From the NCBI GenBank assembly GCA_030692355.1, contig JAUYCF010000067.1:1-33968 (forward strand): a DNA stretch of 33,968 nucleotides. The letters run 5' to 3'. The stretch is from Thiobacillus sp. (GTDB taxonomy: Bacteria > Pseudomonadota > Gammaproteobacteria > Burkholderiales > Thiobacillaceae). Below are positions 20,254-28,576 of the stretch, piece after piece. The notes below the pieces were generated by a model. It was not told the DNA's origin, did not search any database, and worked only from the letters and a program-made list of their open reading frames with translations. Both the position numbers and the translations under genes were made by a program. The stretch's first letter is position 1. Every line of letters begins with the position of its first letter.

Positions 20254-23025
20254 TCAGTGCGCCGTTGAGGTGTCGCGCATCAACACCTTCACGCCCGGCG
20301 CCCAGGCCTCGCCCGGACGTTTCTTGAACGTCACCAGGGTGAGCGTCGCCGGGTCGTAGATGTTGACGTTGTGCGTGACCGGCGTGGTGAGCAGGTATTG
20401 CGCGCGGGTGGCCTTGAGAAAACCCGACACGCGCTCGATGTTGACGATGTCCAGGTGCGCGAAGGGTTCGTCGATGAAGACGAAGCCGCCGGGGCGCGAT
20501 TCCTCCATCATCAGGGCCACCAGCAGGATCAGCGATTTCATGACCTGCTGGCCGCCGGAGGCGTCGCCGTCGTTCATGCCCATGAAGCCCTTGGCGTCGA
20601 AATCGAAGCGCACCGCCAGCCCGGCCTGCGCCAGCGTGACGTCGTCGTTGCCGAGCGCCACCGCCTCGTGCTCGACCCTGATGCCGGCGACTTCGCCCAG
20701 GGTCTTGAGGTTCCTGGCGTAGCGGCCGACGGTGTGGCGCAGCACCGCGATGTAGTTTTCGCGCGCGGCGCTGGTTTGTTCGCTGGCGAGTTCGTTGTCG
20801 CGCCGGCGCGCAGCCAGATCGCGCTCCATCTGCTGGTAATTGGCGGCGATCTTGTCGCGCAGGGCGACCACGGTGTCGTCGGTTTCCCAGCTTTCGTCGG
20901 CGAACTTGGTGTCGATTTCGGCGAGGCGGCGGTCGACGTTGGTCGCGTCGCGCCATTTTTCCACCAGCTGCTGGTTGGCCGAAGCATCGTGCCAGGCGGG
21001 CGGGAACTGGCGGCGTTCGCGTCGCAGCCGCAGGCGGCGGCGGATCTGTTCTTCGCGACCGGCCCGGTTTTCGCGCTCGGCGGTTTCCCTGTCGAGTCTT
21101 GCGATATCGGCGTCGAGCCGGGTGCGGCGGGAGCGGGCGGCGGTCACGGCTTCGTCGGCGGCTTCGCGTTCCTGTTGCGCGGCGAGGACGCCGTTGTCGC
21201 GGCGGCGCAGCACCAGCGCTTCGTACTGGCTGCGCGCCTCGGCGAATTCGGCGGCGCGTTGCGCCAGCTGCGCGGCGGCGGTCTCGCCGGTCAACTGCGC
21301 CTTGATGCCGTGGATTTTCCCTGCGAGTTCGGCCTGCTGGGCCTTGAGCGGCGCAAGCTGCTTGTCGAGCCGGGCGCGCTCGTCGCGCAGCGCGTCGAGC
21401 CGGGCGCGGCCGAAGCGCGCCTGTTCCGGCGCGGCATGGCGGCCACCGCGCCGTTCGCGCAGATAACCGTTACGCGTGATCCAGTCCTCGCCGCGCGGCA
21501 GTTTGCTGCCCGCCGCGACGTCTTCGACGCGGCGGGTGCGCTCCAGCGTGCGCAGCAGCCATTCCGGCACGGGGCTGGAAAACCGCACCACTTCGAGCAG
21601 CGAACCTTGCGGCGCGAGACCGGCGGTCACGCAGTCAGGGACGATGAAATTGCGGTAGCGCTGTTTCTCGCCGAGCGCCATGGCGCGTTCGGCGTCGCGC
21701 GCGTGCTGCAGCAGCACGATGTGGGCGAAGGGCGCGAGCGCGGCCTCGACCGCCGGCTGCCAGCTCGCGTCGACGATCTCGACGACGTCGGTGAGCAGGT
21801 GGTGGGCGATGCCGGCCTGTGTCAGCGCCTGCCGGAACGCGGCGACGTCGTGGGGGTCGGCGCGGCGTCCGGCGGCGAGGTTTTCCAGCATCTCGTCGAG
21901 CTGACCCTGGCGCTGCTGCAGGCCGGCGATCCTGACCAGCAGATCGGCGCGCTGGGATTCGAGGCGCTCGATTTCGTTTGCGTCGGCGAGCTGTCCGCCT
22001 GCCGCCTGCGCCTGTTCCTGCAGCCGTTGCTGCTGTTTGACGAGGACTTCCCAGCCGCCGAGTTCGCGGTTGATCTCGTTGAGGGCGTTGTTCTGGATGC
22101 GCTCGTTTTCCGCAGCCGCCTGTTTGCGCAGCTGTGCCTGGGCGAGCGCGGCGTCGAGCGCGTCGGATTCGATGTGCAGCACGGCGCGCTCGGCGCGTTT
22201 GGCGCGCCAGTCGCGGCGCTGGGCGAGCAGCGTGCGCGCGGCATGGTCGGCCTCGCGCTGCAGCAGGCTGTGTTCGAGGCGCGGGCGGATTTCGCTGACG
22301 AGTTCGACGCGCTCCTGATTGAGGCGCTGCCATTCGCGGTAGCGGTTGACCTTCTGCTCGTGCTTTTCGAGATTGTTGCCGAGCGCTTCGAGCTGGTTTT
22401 GCCCGGCGTCGAGTTCGCGCGTGGTGTGTTCCTGATGGTGGCGCGCTTCCTGGTAACGGTCGAGCACGTCCTTGTCGCCGAACACCTGGAACACAAGGTC
22501 GAGCAGTTCGCGCGGGGACAGTTCGCACAGCTTGTCGGTCTGGCCCTGTTCGAGCGAGAGCACGCGGGCGATGGCGGGCGATAGCCCGGCGCCGTGGAGG
22601 ATGCGCTGGTAGTCGCGCACACCGAATTCCTCGCCCTGTTGTTCGAGGTCGGCCAGGGCGACTTCGCCGTCGGCGATCCAGTATTTGCGCGTCCAGTCGC
22701 CGCCTTTCTTGTCGATGCGGCAGGCGAGCGTGATGCGGTCGCTGGTGTAGGGCAGGCCGAACGGGCGGCGGCTGCTGCCCGGCGGGCGCTGGTTGTCGAT
22801 CACGCCGCGCAGCCAGCAGAAGTCTTCGCCGTTGCGGCGCACGTAGCGTTTGTAGTCGCGCTTTTTCGAGCAGTCCAGCGCCAACAGGGTACGCAGCGCG
22901 TCGAGCAGCGTCGTCTTGCCCGAGCCGTTGGGGCCGGAAATGGTGACGATGGAGGCGTCGAGCGGCAGGCGGAAACTGCGCCAGAAATCCCAGTGAACGG
23001 TTTCGAGTTCGAGCAGGCGGAACAT
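20254..23025 (-). CDS. jetC: Wadjet SMC-like ATPase JetC (MukB-like)
   Basis: The motor of the Wadjet complex is an SMC dimer that extrudes loops of DNA. The 923-aa protein has Walker A GPNGSGKT at residues 31-38. Long charged coiled-coil stretches follow, with a likely hinge in the middle (about 400-520). The ABC signature S-G-G-Q-Q is at 823-827 and Walker B G-F-V-F-I-D-E-P at 847-854. All ATPase motifs are intact. It is shorter than MukB (about 1480 aa), as usual for JetC. Its ATG shares a base with the jetB stop. Confidence 0.93.
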   Translation of the reverse strand: MFRLLELETVHWDFWRSFRLPLDASIVTISGPNGSGKTTLLDALRTLLALDCSKKRDYKRYVRRNGEDFCWLRGVIDNQRPPGSSRRPFGLPYTSDRITLACRIDKKGGDWTRKYWIADGEVALADLEQQGEEFGVRDYQRILHGAGLSPAIARVLSLEQGQTDKLCELSPRELLDLVFQVFGDKDVLDRYQEARHHQEHTTRELDAGQNQLEALGNNLEKHEQKVNRYREWQRLNQERVELVSEIRPRLEHSLLQREADHAARTLLAQRRDWRAKRAERAVLHIESDALDAALAQAQLRKQAAAENERIQNNALNEINRELGGWEVLVKQQQRLQEQAQAAGGQLADANEIERLESQRADLLVRIAGLQQRQGQLDEMLENLAAGRRADPHDVAAFRQALTQAGIAHHLLTDVVEIVDASWQPAVEAALAPFAHIVLLQHARDAERAMALGEKQRYRNFIVPDCVTAGLAPQGSLLEVVRFSSPVPEWLLRTLERTRRVEDVAAGSKLPRGEDWITRNGYLRERRGGRHAAPEQARFGRARLDALRDERARLDKQLAPLKAQQAELAGKIHGIKAQLTGETAAAQLAQRAAEFAEARSQYEALVLRRRDNGVLAAQQEREAADEAVTAARSRRTRLDADIARLDRETAERENRAGREEQIRRRLRLRRERRQFPPAWHDASANQQLVEKWRDATNVDRRLAEIDTKFADESWETDDTVVALRDKIAANYQQMERDLAARRRDNELASEQTSAARENYIAVLRHTVGRYARNLKTLGEVAGIRVEHEAVALGNDDVTLAQAGLAVRFDFDAKGFMGMNDGDASGGQQVMKSLILLVALMMEESRPGGFVFIDEPFAHLDIVNIERVSGFLKATRAQYLLTTPVTHNVNIYDPATLTLVTFKKRPGEAWAPGVKVLMRDTSTAH

Positions 23026-23714
23026 CAGGCGTTGTCCTCGGATGCGGGTTCAGGTGCGTCGTTTGGAACCGCTTCCAGCATGCCGCGTTGTTTGAGCAGG
23101 TCGGACAGCGCGCCTTCGAGGATGCGCGGCGCGAATTCGGCGTAGTCGAAAGCGAGGTCGAGCAGCGGACCTTCGTGGATGACCTTGTTGCGGCGTTCGA
23201 TAAAGCCCAGCCGCGACAGCTGCGGCAGCGCGAACTGTTGCAGCCGTGCCTTGCCGCCGAGCAGCTTGCCGTAGTCTTCCAGCAGCACGTTTTCGGGAAT
23301 GCCGCGCGAAGCGTCGTGTGCGGCCGGGGTGAGCTTCACCGTTTCGAACAGTTCATTCTGCGTGTCGGTCTGCGTCGATTCGCTGGCCATCTGGCGCTCG
23401 CGCTTGGGCAGGATGATGAGCGCCCACAGGATCACCAGCAGCGCGGCGGCATCCTTGGGCAGGCCGATGTTCGAGGCCTGCCAGGCGTCGTTCTGCTCGA
23501 ACACGGCAGCTTCGTGCTCGCGGGCGAGCGCGATCGAAATGTGGGCGGCGAAGGGCTGCGCGAGCAGGCGCAGGCCGCTGGCGGCGAGCCGGATTTCGAC
23601 CTCGTCGCGAAAGCTTGTGTCGACCAGCAGGCGGCGGACTTCGAGGTCTTCGCGCGGCAGGTGGCGCAGCGCCAGCAGCCGGGCGATCAGGCGGGCGGCG
23701 GGGTCAGTATTCAT
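23025..23714 (-). CDS. jetB: Wadjet JetB (MukE-like, DUF4194 type)
   Basis: JetB is the MukE/KITE-like winged-helix subunit that bridges kleisin and SMC heads. The 229-aa protein is helical, with a winged-helix-like stretch (L-P-Q-L-S-R-L-G-F-I-E-R-R-N) near residues 175-190 and an acidic tail. A Leu-rich core region (A-L-L-V-I-L-W-A-L-I-I-L-P) is typical of this family. Identification rests on fold-like features, size and position between jetA and jetC. Its ATG overlaps the jetA stop as ATGA. Confidence 0.85.
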   Translation of the reverse strand: MNTDPAARLIARLLALRHLPREDLEVRRLLVDTSFRDEVEIRLAASGLRLLAQPFAAHISIALAREHEAAVFEQNDAWQASNIGLPKDAAALLVILWALIILPKRERQMASESTQTDTQNELFETVKLTPAAHDASRGIPENVLLEDYGKLLGGKARLQQFALPQLSRLGFIERRNKVIHEGPLLDLAFDYAEFAPRILEGALSDLLKQRGMLEAVPNDAPEPASEDNA

Positions 23715-25039
23715 TGGGTTTCGTCCAGGTTTGCGTCGCGCGGGGACGCGCCATCATCCGCGGCATGTGGGGTGGAGAGAATGCGGCCGGCACTGATTCG
23801 CGCGACCTCACCGCGTCCGACCGCCTCCATTTCCTCTCCCCATTCCAGCGTCACCGGCAGCCCGGCGAGCGGCGCAAGCTCGGGGCCGATATTGGTTTCG
23901 CCAATCAGCGCGAGCAGCGACAGGCGGTACGAAGCCGCGCCGAAGTGTCCGCCGACGACGGTATCGGCAACGCTCGCGGACGAGGCCAGACCGGCCAGCA
24001 TGCGGGTGAGTTCGAGCAGTTCGCGCGGCGGCTCCAGCGGGATGTCGCGGGTGTATTCGATTTCGGCGGGCGCGGGCATCGCCGAGGTCTTGCGGTTGGG
24101 CTGCTCGCGCGTGACGAATTCCTCGGTGTTGTCGAGCATCACGTCGGGCAGCACAAAGCTGCATTCCGGCGTTGTCGCCAACTGTCCGTCGGCCAATGCC
24201 GCGAGGCTGTCGAGCGACCGGGTTTTCAGCCAGGCCGCGAGCTCGGAGGTGGATAGCCCGCCCTGCGACAGATGCACCTGCTGGCGCGCAATCGCAGCCA
24301 GTTCGCGCTGGAACACCGATGCCATGCGCAACAGCCGCGACTGGCGCTGGCCGATGCTTTGCGCCAGCCGCCAGCTGTCGTCGTCGAGGCCGGCGTCGCT
24401 GAGATTTTTCATCACCGCGTTGGCGCGGTCGAGCCATTGCTGCACCGAGGCCAGTTTGGATTGCGCGGCACGCAGGCGGAATTCCGAACCGGAGGCCACA
24501 GCCTGCGCAAACTCTTCTTCCAGTTCGCCCAGCCGTGCCAGGAGGTGGGACAAGGCTTCCGGTGCGAGCTTGCCGACTGCCGCCCCGGCCGCGACCTGCG
24601 CCGCCAGAAAGCCCAGTTCGCCGTCCTGTTCGGCGTTGAACGCCAGCAGATTCGACAGCGCCGACAGCACCATGCGGCCCTCGGTCGAGAGCTGATAGAC
24701 GCGGCGTTCGCTGTCCCACAACAGCAAGGCATGTTCGCGCAGCCGCGCCAGCACGGTGTTGAGCTTGGTCTGCGACAGGTAGGCGAAATGCGATTCGAGC
24801 TCGCGCGGCGTCCACTCCGGCGCGTCGGCACGCAGGCCGACTTCGCGCAACACCATGAGGCGGATCAGCACTTCCTCGTCGCCGCCGCGAAACAGCGCGA
24901 TCAGCGCGCCGATCAGCGGGCGCGCGGCAAGCAGCGGAAACAGCGGCGGGATGTCTTCCGCGATCAGGCCCGGGGCGAGAAATTCCGACAGGCTTTCCCG
25001 GGCTAGCTTGGTGGGGGGAATGCCGGCAGCGTCGGTCAT
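23711..25039 (-). CDS. jetA: Wadjet JetA (MukF-like kleisin)
   Basis: JetA is the kleisin that closes the SMC ring. The 442-aa protein starts with a winged-helix domain (about residues 20-130, with L-S-Q-T-K-L-N-T-V-L-A-R-L-R-E). A helical middle follows (about 140-290), then a C-terminal part that probably contacts JetC. It does not look like the DUF3375 type I JetA, so another subtype is likely; this is a judgement from memory. ATG 25039 is set by ATGA overlap with vapC, giving direct translational coupling to the toxin gene. Confidence 0.82.
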   Translation of the reverse strand: MTDAAGIPPTKLARESLSEFLAPGLIAEDIPPLFPLLAARPLIGALIALFRGGDEEVLIRLMVLREVGLRADAPEWTPRELESHFAYLSQTKLNTVLARLREHALLLWDSERRVYQLSTEGRMVLSALSNLLAFNAEQDGELGFLAAQVAAGAAVGKLAPEALSHLLARLGELEEEFAQAVASGSEFRLRAAQSKLASVQQWLDRANAVMKNLSDAGLDDDSWRLAQSIGQRQSRLLRMASVFQRELAAIARQQVHLSQGGLSTSELAAWLKTRSLDSLAALADGQLATTPECSFVLPDVMLDNTEEFVTREQPNRKTSAMPAPAEIEYTRDIPLEPPRELLELTRMLAGLASSASVADTVVGGHFGAASYRLSLLALIGETNIGPELAPLAGLPVTLEWGEEMEAVGRGEVARISAGRILSTPHAADDGASPRDANLDETQ

Positions 25040-25440
25040 GTGTCCTGAACCCAATTTTCGACCAAGAGTCCGGGGTAATCCCTGAAATCCGCTTCGTTGT
25101 TGGTGACGAGTGTGAGGCCGAGGCTGGCGGCGTGCGCGGCGACCAGGCGATCCAGCGCGTCGCGACGGCGGTCGCGGACGGCGGCGGCGAAAACCCCGTA
25201 TTTCACGGCGACAGTGTTATCGAGCGGCAGCACAGGCAGATAGGTCAGTAAATCATCCAGCGCACGCTGGGCCTCGTGCTTGATGCTTGGGTCACGCTCG
25301 ACGCCGTGTCGCAATTCAGCCAGGGTAACAACGGAGATAACCAGATCGCCATAATCAAATTCCTGAAAGCGGTGCAGCAGTTCGGGCGGATGGCGTTGGA
25401 TGAGGTGGACGCAGATGTTGGTGTCGAGCAAGTAGCGCAT
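25036..25440 (-). CDS. vapC: VapC-family PIN-domain toxin
   Basis: A Mg2+-dependent PIN-domain RNase of the VapC/FitB type, which usually cleaves tRNA or rRNA. The 134-aa protein keeps the acidic residues: Asp6 (L-L-D-T-N-I), Glu42 (T-L-A-E-L-R-H-G), Asp97 (L-D-R-L-V-A-A-H-A) and Asp118 (T-N-N-E-A-D-F). The ATG at 25440 comes 4 bases after the vapB stop. The stop overlaps the jetA ATG (ATGA), so toxin and Wadjet translation are physically linked. The toxin looks intact. Confidence 0.93.
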   Translation of the reverse strand: MRYLLDTNICVHLIQRHPPELLHRFQEFDYGDLVISVVTLAELRHGVERDPSIKHEAQRALDDLLTYLPVLPLDNTVAVKYGVFAAAVRDRRRDALDRLVAAHAASLGLTLVTNNEADFRDYPGLLVENWVQDT

Positions 25441-25444
25441 GAGC

Positions 25445-25744
25445 TTACTTGTCGCCCACCGGTTTGTACTCTGGACTGTTTTGATGAACCGCGGCGCTTT
25501 CACCGAAGCCGCTCCAATCGCGTTCTTTCTGCTCATGGAATTCGCGGCCTTCGGCCATAAAACCTGGCGGGAAGGCCGCGAACGCTTCGGCCAGCCCGGT
25601 CAGCTTGCGCTTGACGATCGGGCGCAGCACCAGGGTGTCGCCGACTTTTTCAATCTCGATATCCTGGCCGGCTTCGACGATGGCCAACTCCTTGGGAATG
25701 CGGACTGCCAGCGAGTTGCCGCTTTTGAAGACGCGTGTGAGCAT
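25445..25744 (-). CDS. vapB: VapB-family AbrB-type antitoxin
   Basis: A 99-aa antitoxin. Residues about 1-48 form the AbrB/SpoVT (swapped-hairpin) DNA-binding domain (K-S-G-N-S-L-A-V-R-I-P-K-E-L). The C-terminal half should wrap the VapC active site. ATG 25744 is preceded by AGGAGG with a short spacer. The upstream palindrome is a likely VapB(C) operator. It is the first gene of the vapBC-jetABCD run, 58 bases after the prfB stop. Confidence 0.92.
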   Translation of the reverse strand: MLTRVFKSGNSLAVRIPKELAIVEAGQDIEIEKVGDTLVLRPIVKRKLTGLAEAFAAFPPGFMAEGREFHEQKERDWSGFGESAAVHQNSPEYKPVGDK

Positions 25745-25756
25745 GGGGGCCTCCTG

Positions 25757-25774
25757 TGTATATACAGGATATAC
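25757..25774 (-). promoter_or_regulatory. Palindromic operator in front of vapB
   Basis: GTATAT (25758-25763) and ATATAC (25769-25774) form a perfect inverted repeat with a 5-base spacer. TGTATATACA (25757-25766) is itself a perfect palindrome. It lies just upstream of the vapB RBS and overlaps a probable -10, as expected for a VapBC autoregulatory site. It would control the whole six-gene run if no other promoter exists. Confidence 0.6.
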
Positions 25775-25802
25775 GTCTGCCACGCCGGGCGCAAGCCTTT
25801 GT

Positions 25803-26907
25803 TTACACGCCCTGTTTCAGGCTCGCCTCGATGAAGATATCGAGGTCGCCGTCGAGCACCTTCTGCGTGTTGGTGGCTTCGACGTTGGTACGCAGGTCCT
25901 TGATGCGCGACTGGTCGAGCACGTAGCTGCGGATCTGGTGGCCCCAGCCGACGTCCGCCTTGCCGGCTTCGAGCTTGTCCTGCTCGACCTGGCGGCGGCG
26001 CAGCTCGGCTTCGTACATCTTGGATTTCAGCATCGACATCGCCTCGGCGCGGTTCTTGTGCTGCGAGCGGTCGTTCTGGCACTGCACCACGATGCCGCTG
26101 GGGAGGTGGGTGATGCGCACCGCGGAATCGGTCTTGTTGATGTGCTGGCCGCCGGCGCCGGACGCGCGGTAGGTGTCGACGCGCAGGTCGGCCGGGTTGA
26201 TGTCGATCTCGAAGGAATCGTCGATTTCCGGATAGACGAATATGCTGGCGAAGCTGGTGTGGCGCCCGCCCGACGAGTCGAACGGCGACTTGCGCACCAG
26301 GCGGTGCACCCCGGTTTCGGTGCGCAGGGTGCCGTAGGCGTAGTCGCCCTCGATCTTGATGCTGGCGGATTTGATGCCGGCGACGTCGCCGTCCGATTCT
26401 TCCAGCAGCTCGGCCTTGAAACCCTTGCGTTCGGCGTATTTCAGGTATTGCCGCAGCAGCATCGACGCCCAGTCGCAGGCCTCGGTGCCGCCGGCGCCGG
26501 CCTGGATGTCGATGAAGCAGTTGTTGGGGTCGGCCGGGTGGTTGAACATGCGGCGGAATTCCAACGTGGAGACTCCTTTCTCGATGGCGGCGATGTCGGC
26601 CTGCACGGCGGCAAGGGTGTCGTCGTCGTTCTCCTCGCGCGCCATCTCGAACAACTCGCCAGCGTCCTTGAGGCCCGACGCCACGCGGTCGAGCACCAGC
26701 ACCACGTCTTCCAGCGACTTGCGTTCGCGGCCGAGTTCCTGCGCCTTCTCGGCGTCGTTCCAGAAATCCGGCGCTTCGGCCAGGCGGCTGACTTCTTCCA
26801 GGCGGTCTTTCTTTACTGCGTAGTCAAAGAAACCCCCTGAGTTGGGTGGCACGCTCGCCCAGGTCGGCGAGTTTGGATTCGATCTGATTGAGGCTTTCGG
26901 CTTCCAT
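25803..26907 (-). CDS. prfB: Peptide chain release factor 2, with programmed +1 frameshift
   Basis: RF2 ends translation at UGA and UAA. The first 27 codons (from ATG 26907) end at an in-frame TGA (26826-26824). The slippery CTT TGA C is preceded by the internal Shine-Dalgarno AGGGGG, the classical RF2 autoregulation site. Reading continues +1 as D-Y-A-V-K-K-D to the stop at 25803, giving 367 aa. The GGQ loop (G-A-G-G-Q-H-I-N) is present. The stop-codon recognition region contains S-P-F-D, as in the S-P-F type of RF2. Confidence 0.96.
26824..26842 (-). promoter_or_regulatory. RF2 recoding signal
   Basis: On the minus strand AGGGGG is followed by TTT, CTT, TGA and C. The internal Shine-Dalgarno spacing and the slippery CTT before the UGA match the known bacterial prfB recoding element. 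Low RF2 levels favour the +1 shift. Confidence 0.93.
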
Positions 26908-26921
26908 GATTGAGTGTGTGG

Positions 26922-28205
26922 CTAGGCGGAAAAGCCCCGGATTATAGCCCAGGCCGCGATCAGTCCCAGCCCCAGCGCGCCCATGCCTGCCATCGCATGG
27001 CGCGCCATCTGCCAGCCGCCGATGACCAGGGCGAGCATCGATTTGAAGAGCAGATTGGCCAGCACCGCGAGCGTGATGACGTTGACCAGAATCCCCACCG
27101 GCAGTTGGCCAAGATTGTGCAGACGCAGGCTGGACAGCGTGATGGCGTCGACATCGGTCAGCCCCGACAGCAGCGCCACCGCATACAAGCCGCGTGTCCC
27201 GAGCCAGTCGGACAGCCATGCCGCCGCCAGCAGCACCACGCCATACATCAGGCCGAATCCCAGCGCCGTGCGCAGCTCGGTTGGGTTGCCCATTGCCAGT
27301 GTGGGCAGTTCGCCCTGCGGCCGCAGCCGGTGCACGCCATACGCGGCGCCCAGACCGCCGACGATCAGCCCGCCGATCAGCACCGGCAACAGCTGCGGCA
27401 TCACCTCCGGGGCCAGCAGCGCAGCCAGCACGCCCAGGCGCACCAGCACCACCAGGTTGGCCAGCACGATGACGATGGCCGCAATCGGAATCATCGTGTC
27501 GCTGGCACGGGCGTGGCGGCTGAACGAGAGCGTGGTGGCGGTGGACGACACCAGCCCGCCGAGCAGGCCCAGCATCACCGCGCCGCGCTCCTGCCCGACC
27601 ACGCGCAGCGCGGCATAGCCCGCCAGCCCGACGCCCGCGACCAATACCACCATCCACCAGACCTGATGCGGGTTGATCGCCCCGTAGGGGCCGTAATCCC
27701 GGTTCGGCAGCAGCGGCAGGATGATCAGCGCCAGCACCGCGAACTGCAGCACCGACAGCAGGTCGCGCCGCGAGAGATGCTCGCTCAGGCCGCGCAGTTC
27801 CGGTTTGAAATACAGCAGCATGGTCGCCGCGATCCCCAGCATTACCGCCAGCTGGATTTCGTCGTGCCACACCAGAACGCCGAGGCCGTAGCACAGCAGC
27901 AGCGCCGCCACCGTCGTCGTGCCCGGGTCGCCGTCGGCGGTTTGCGGCGCATGCAGATAGGCCGCGATCATCATGCCGCCGACCAGCAGCAGGCCCACCG
28001 CGACCAGCCACGGCGCGCCCAGTTCGGTTGCCAGATGCGTTGTCAGCACGCCGAACAGCGCGGTCAGGGCAAAGGTGCGCAGCCCCGCTTTCGCTGCCGG
28101 GTTGCGCTCGCGCTCCAGTCCCATCAAGAGGCCGATCGCCAGCGCCACCACGTAGCGCGGCAGAGTGACCAGTTCGGCAGGCAGCCAGGCGATCAGTTCA
28201 TTCAT
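26922..28205 (-). CDS. MgtC/SapB-like DUF4010 membrane protein
   Basis: A 427-aa integral membrane protein with about 12 hydrophobic helices. The N-terminal third has the MgtC-like pattern (G-L-L-M-G-L-E-R-E-R, then G-L-R-T-F-A-L-T-A-L-F-G). The rest matches the DUF4010 part (S-S-T-A-T-T-L-S-F-S-R-H, T-D-V-D-A-I-T-L-S). Function is not established; an ion or metabolite transport role is only a guess. ATG 28205 gives the natural N-terminus. It ends 14 bases before the prfB start, so read-through into prfB is possible. Confidence 0.9.
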   Translation of the reverse strand: MNELIAWLPAELVTLPRYVVALAIGLLMGLERERNPAAKAGLRTFALTALFGVLTTHLATELGAPWLVAVGLLLVGGMMIAAYLHAPQTADGDPGTTTVAALLLCYGLGVLVWHDEIQLAVMLGIAATMLLYFKPELRGLSEHLSRRDLLSVLQFAVLALIILPLLPNRDYGPYGAINPHQVWWMVVLVAGVGLAGYAALRVVGQERGAVMLGLLGGLVSSTATTLSFSRHARASDTMIPIAAIVIVLANLVVLVRLGVLAALLAPEVMPQLLPVLIGGLIVGGLGAAYGVHRLRPQGELPTLAMGNPTELRTALGFGLMYGVVLLAAAWLSDWLGTRGLYAVALLSGLTDVDAITLSSLRLHNLGQLPVGILVNVITLAVLANLLFKSMLALVIGGWQMARHAMAGMGALGLGLIAAWAIIRGFSA

Positions 28206-28288
28206 TTCGGTTCGTCTTTCAGGCGGAAGAGGCAGTGCGTATCGCGGTTCGACGTTCCCCCGCTGGCGAATTTGCTTGAATGCTTTAA

Positions 28289-28310
28289 CTTTATTCGTGC
28301 CAGAATAAAG
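28289..28310. promoter_or_regulatory. Palindromic site between divergent genes
   Basis: CTTTATTC (28289-28296) and GAATAAAG (28303-28310) form a perfect 8-bp inverted repeat with a 6-base spacer. It lies in the 206-bp space between the DUF4010 gene and the small ORF leading into the GGDEF-EAL gene. It looks like a dimeric regulator operator; the regulator is not known. Confidence 0.5.
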
Positions 28311-28411
28311 CCACATCAGTCGAAAACAACAAATTTGGTTCGTGGAGATCGGTTTCCCGGCGAAGCGCGCTTGCGGGAGGCGATGCGGGCAACCAGGCAA
28401 AAGGAGGATAG

Positions 28412-28576
28412 ATGAATCAGGGATACCGCCGATTTTTTGTTGTTCGCGCACTGGCGCCGCGTGCGCTGGCGAGCGCCCGTAGCGGCCAGCCTCCCCTGAT
28501 GCGCGTTGGGGCGCATTCTCTGGATCCCGCACGGGAAGGGCTGGCCTCCCCGCATTTTTTGCCGGCCTTGTCATGA
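28412..28576 (+). CDS. 54-aa leader ORF coupled to the GGDEF-EAL gene
   Basis: ATG 28412 has a strong RBS (AAGGAGG, 28401-28407). The ORF runs 54 codons and ends in TGA, overlapping the downstream ATG at 28573 as ATGA. The downstream gene has no RBS of its own, so its translation probably depends on this ORF. The peptide is Arg/Pro/Ala-rich (R-R-F-F-V-V-R-A-L-A-P-R-A-L-A) with no recognised family. It may act as a leader or as a true small protein. The evidence for translation is the RBS and the overlap. Confidence 0.55.
   Translation: MNQGYRRFFVVRALAPRALASARSGQPPLMRVGAHSLDPAREGLASPHFLPALS

Noticed and set aside
20371-22584. 737-codon plus-strand ORF across jetC
   Set aside because: The minus strand carries Walker A, signature and Walker B motifs; the plus frame has no domain and no RBS.
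26824-26826. TGA in prfB as a nonsense mutation
   Set aside because: It lies in the classical RF2 context AGGGGG, CTT, TGA, C, so it is programmed recoding and not damage.
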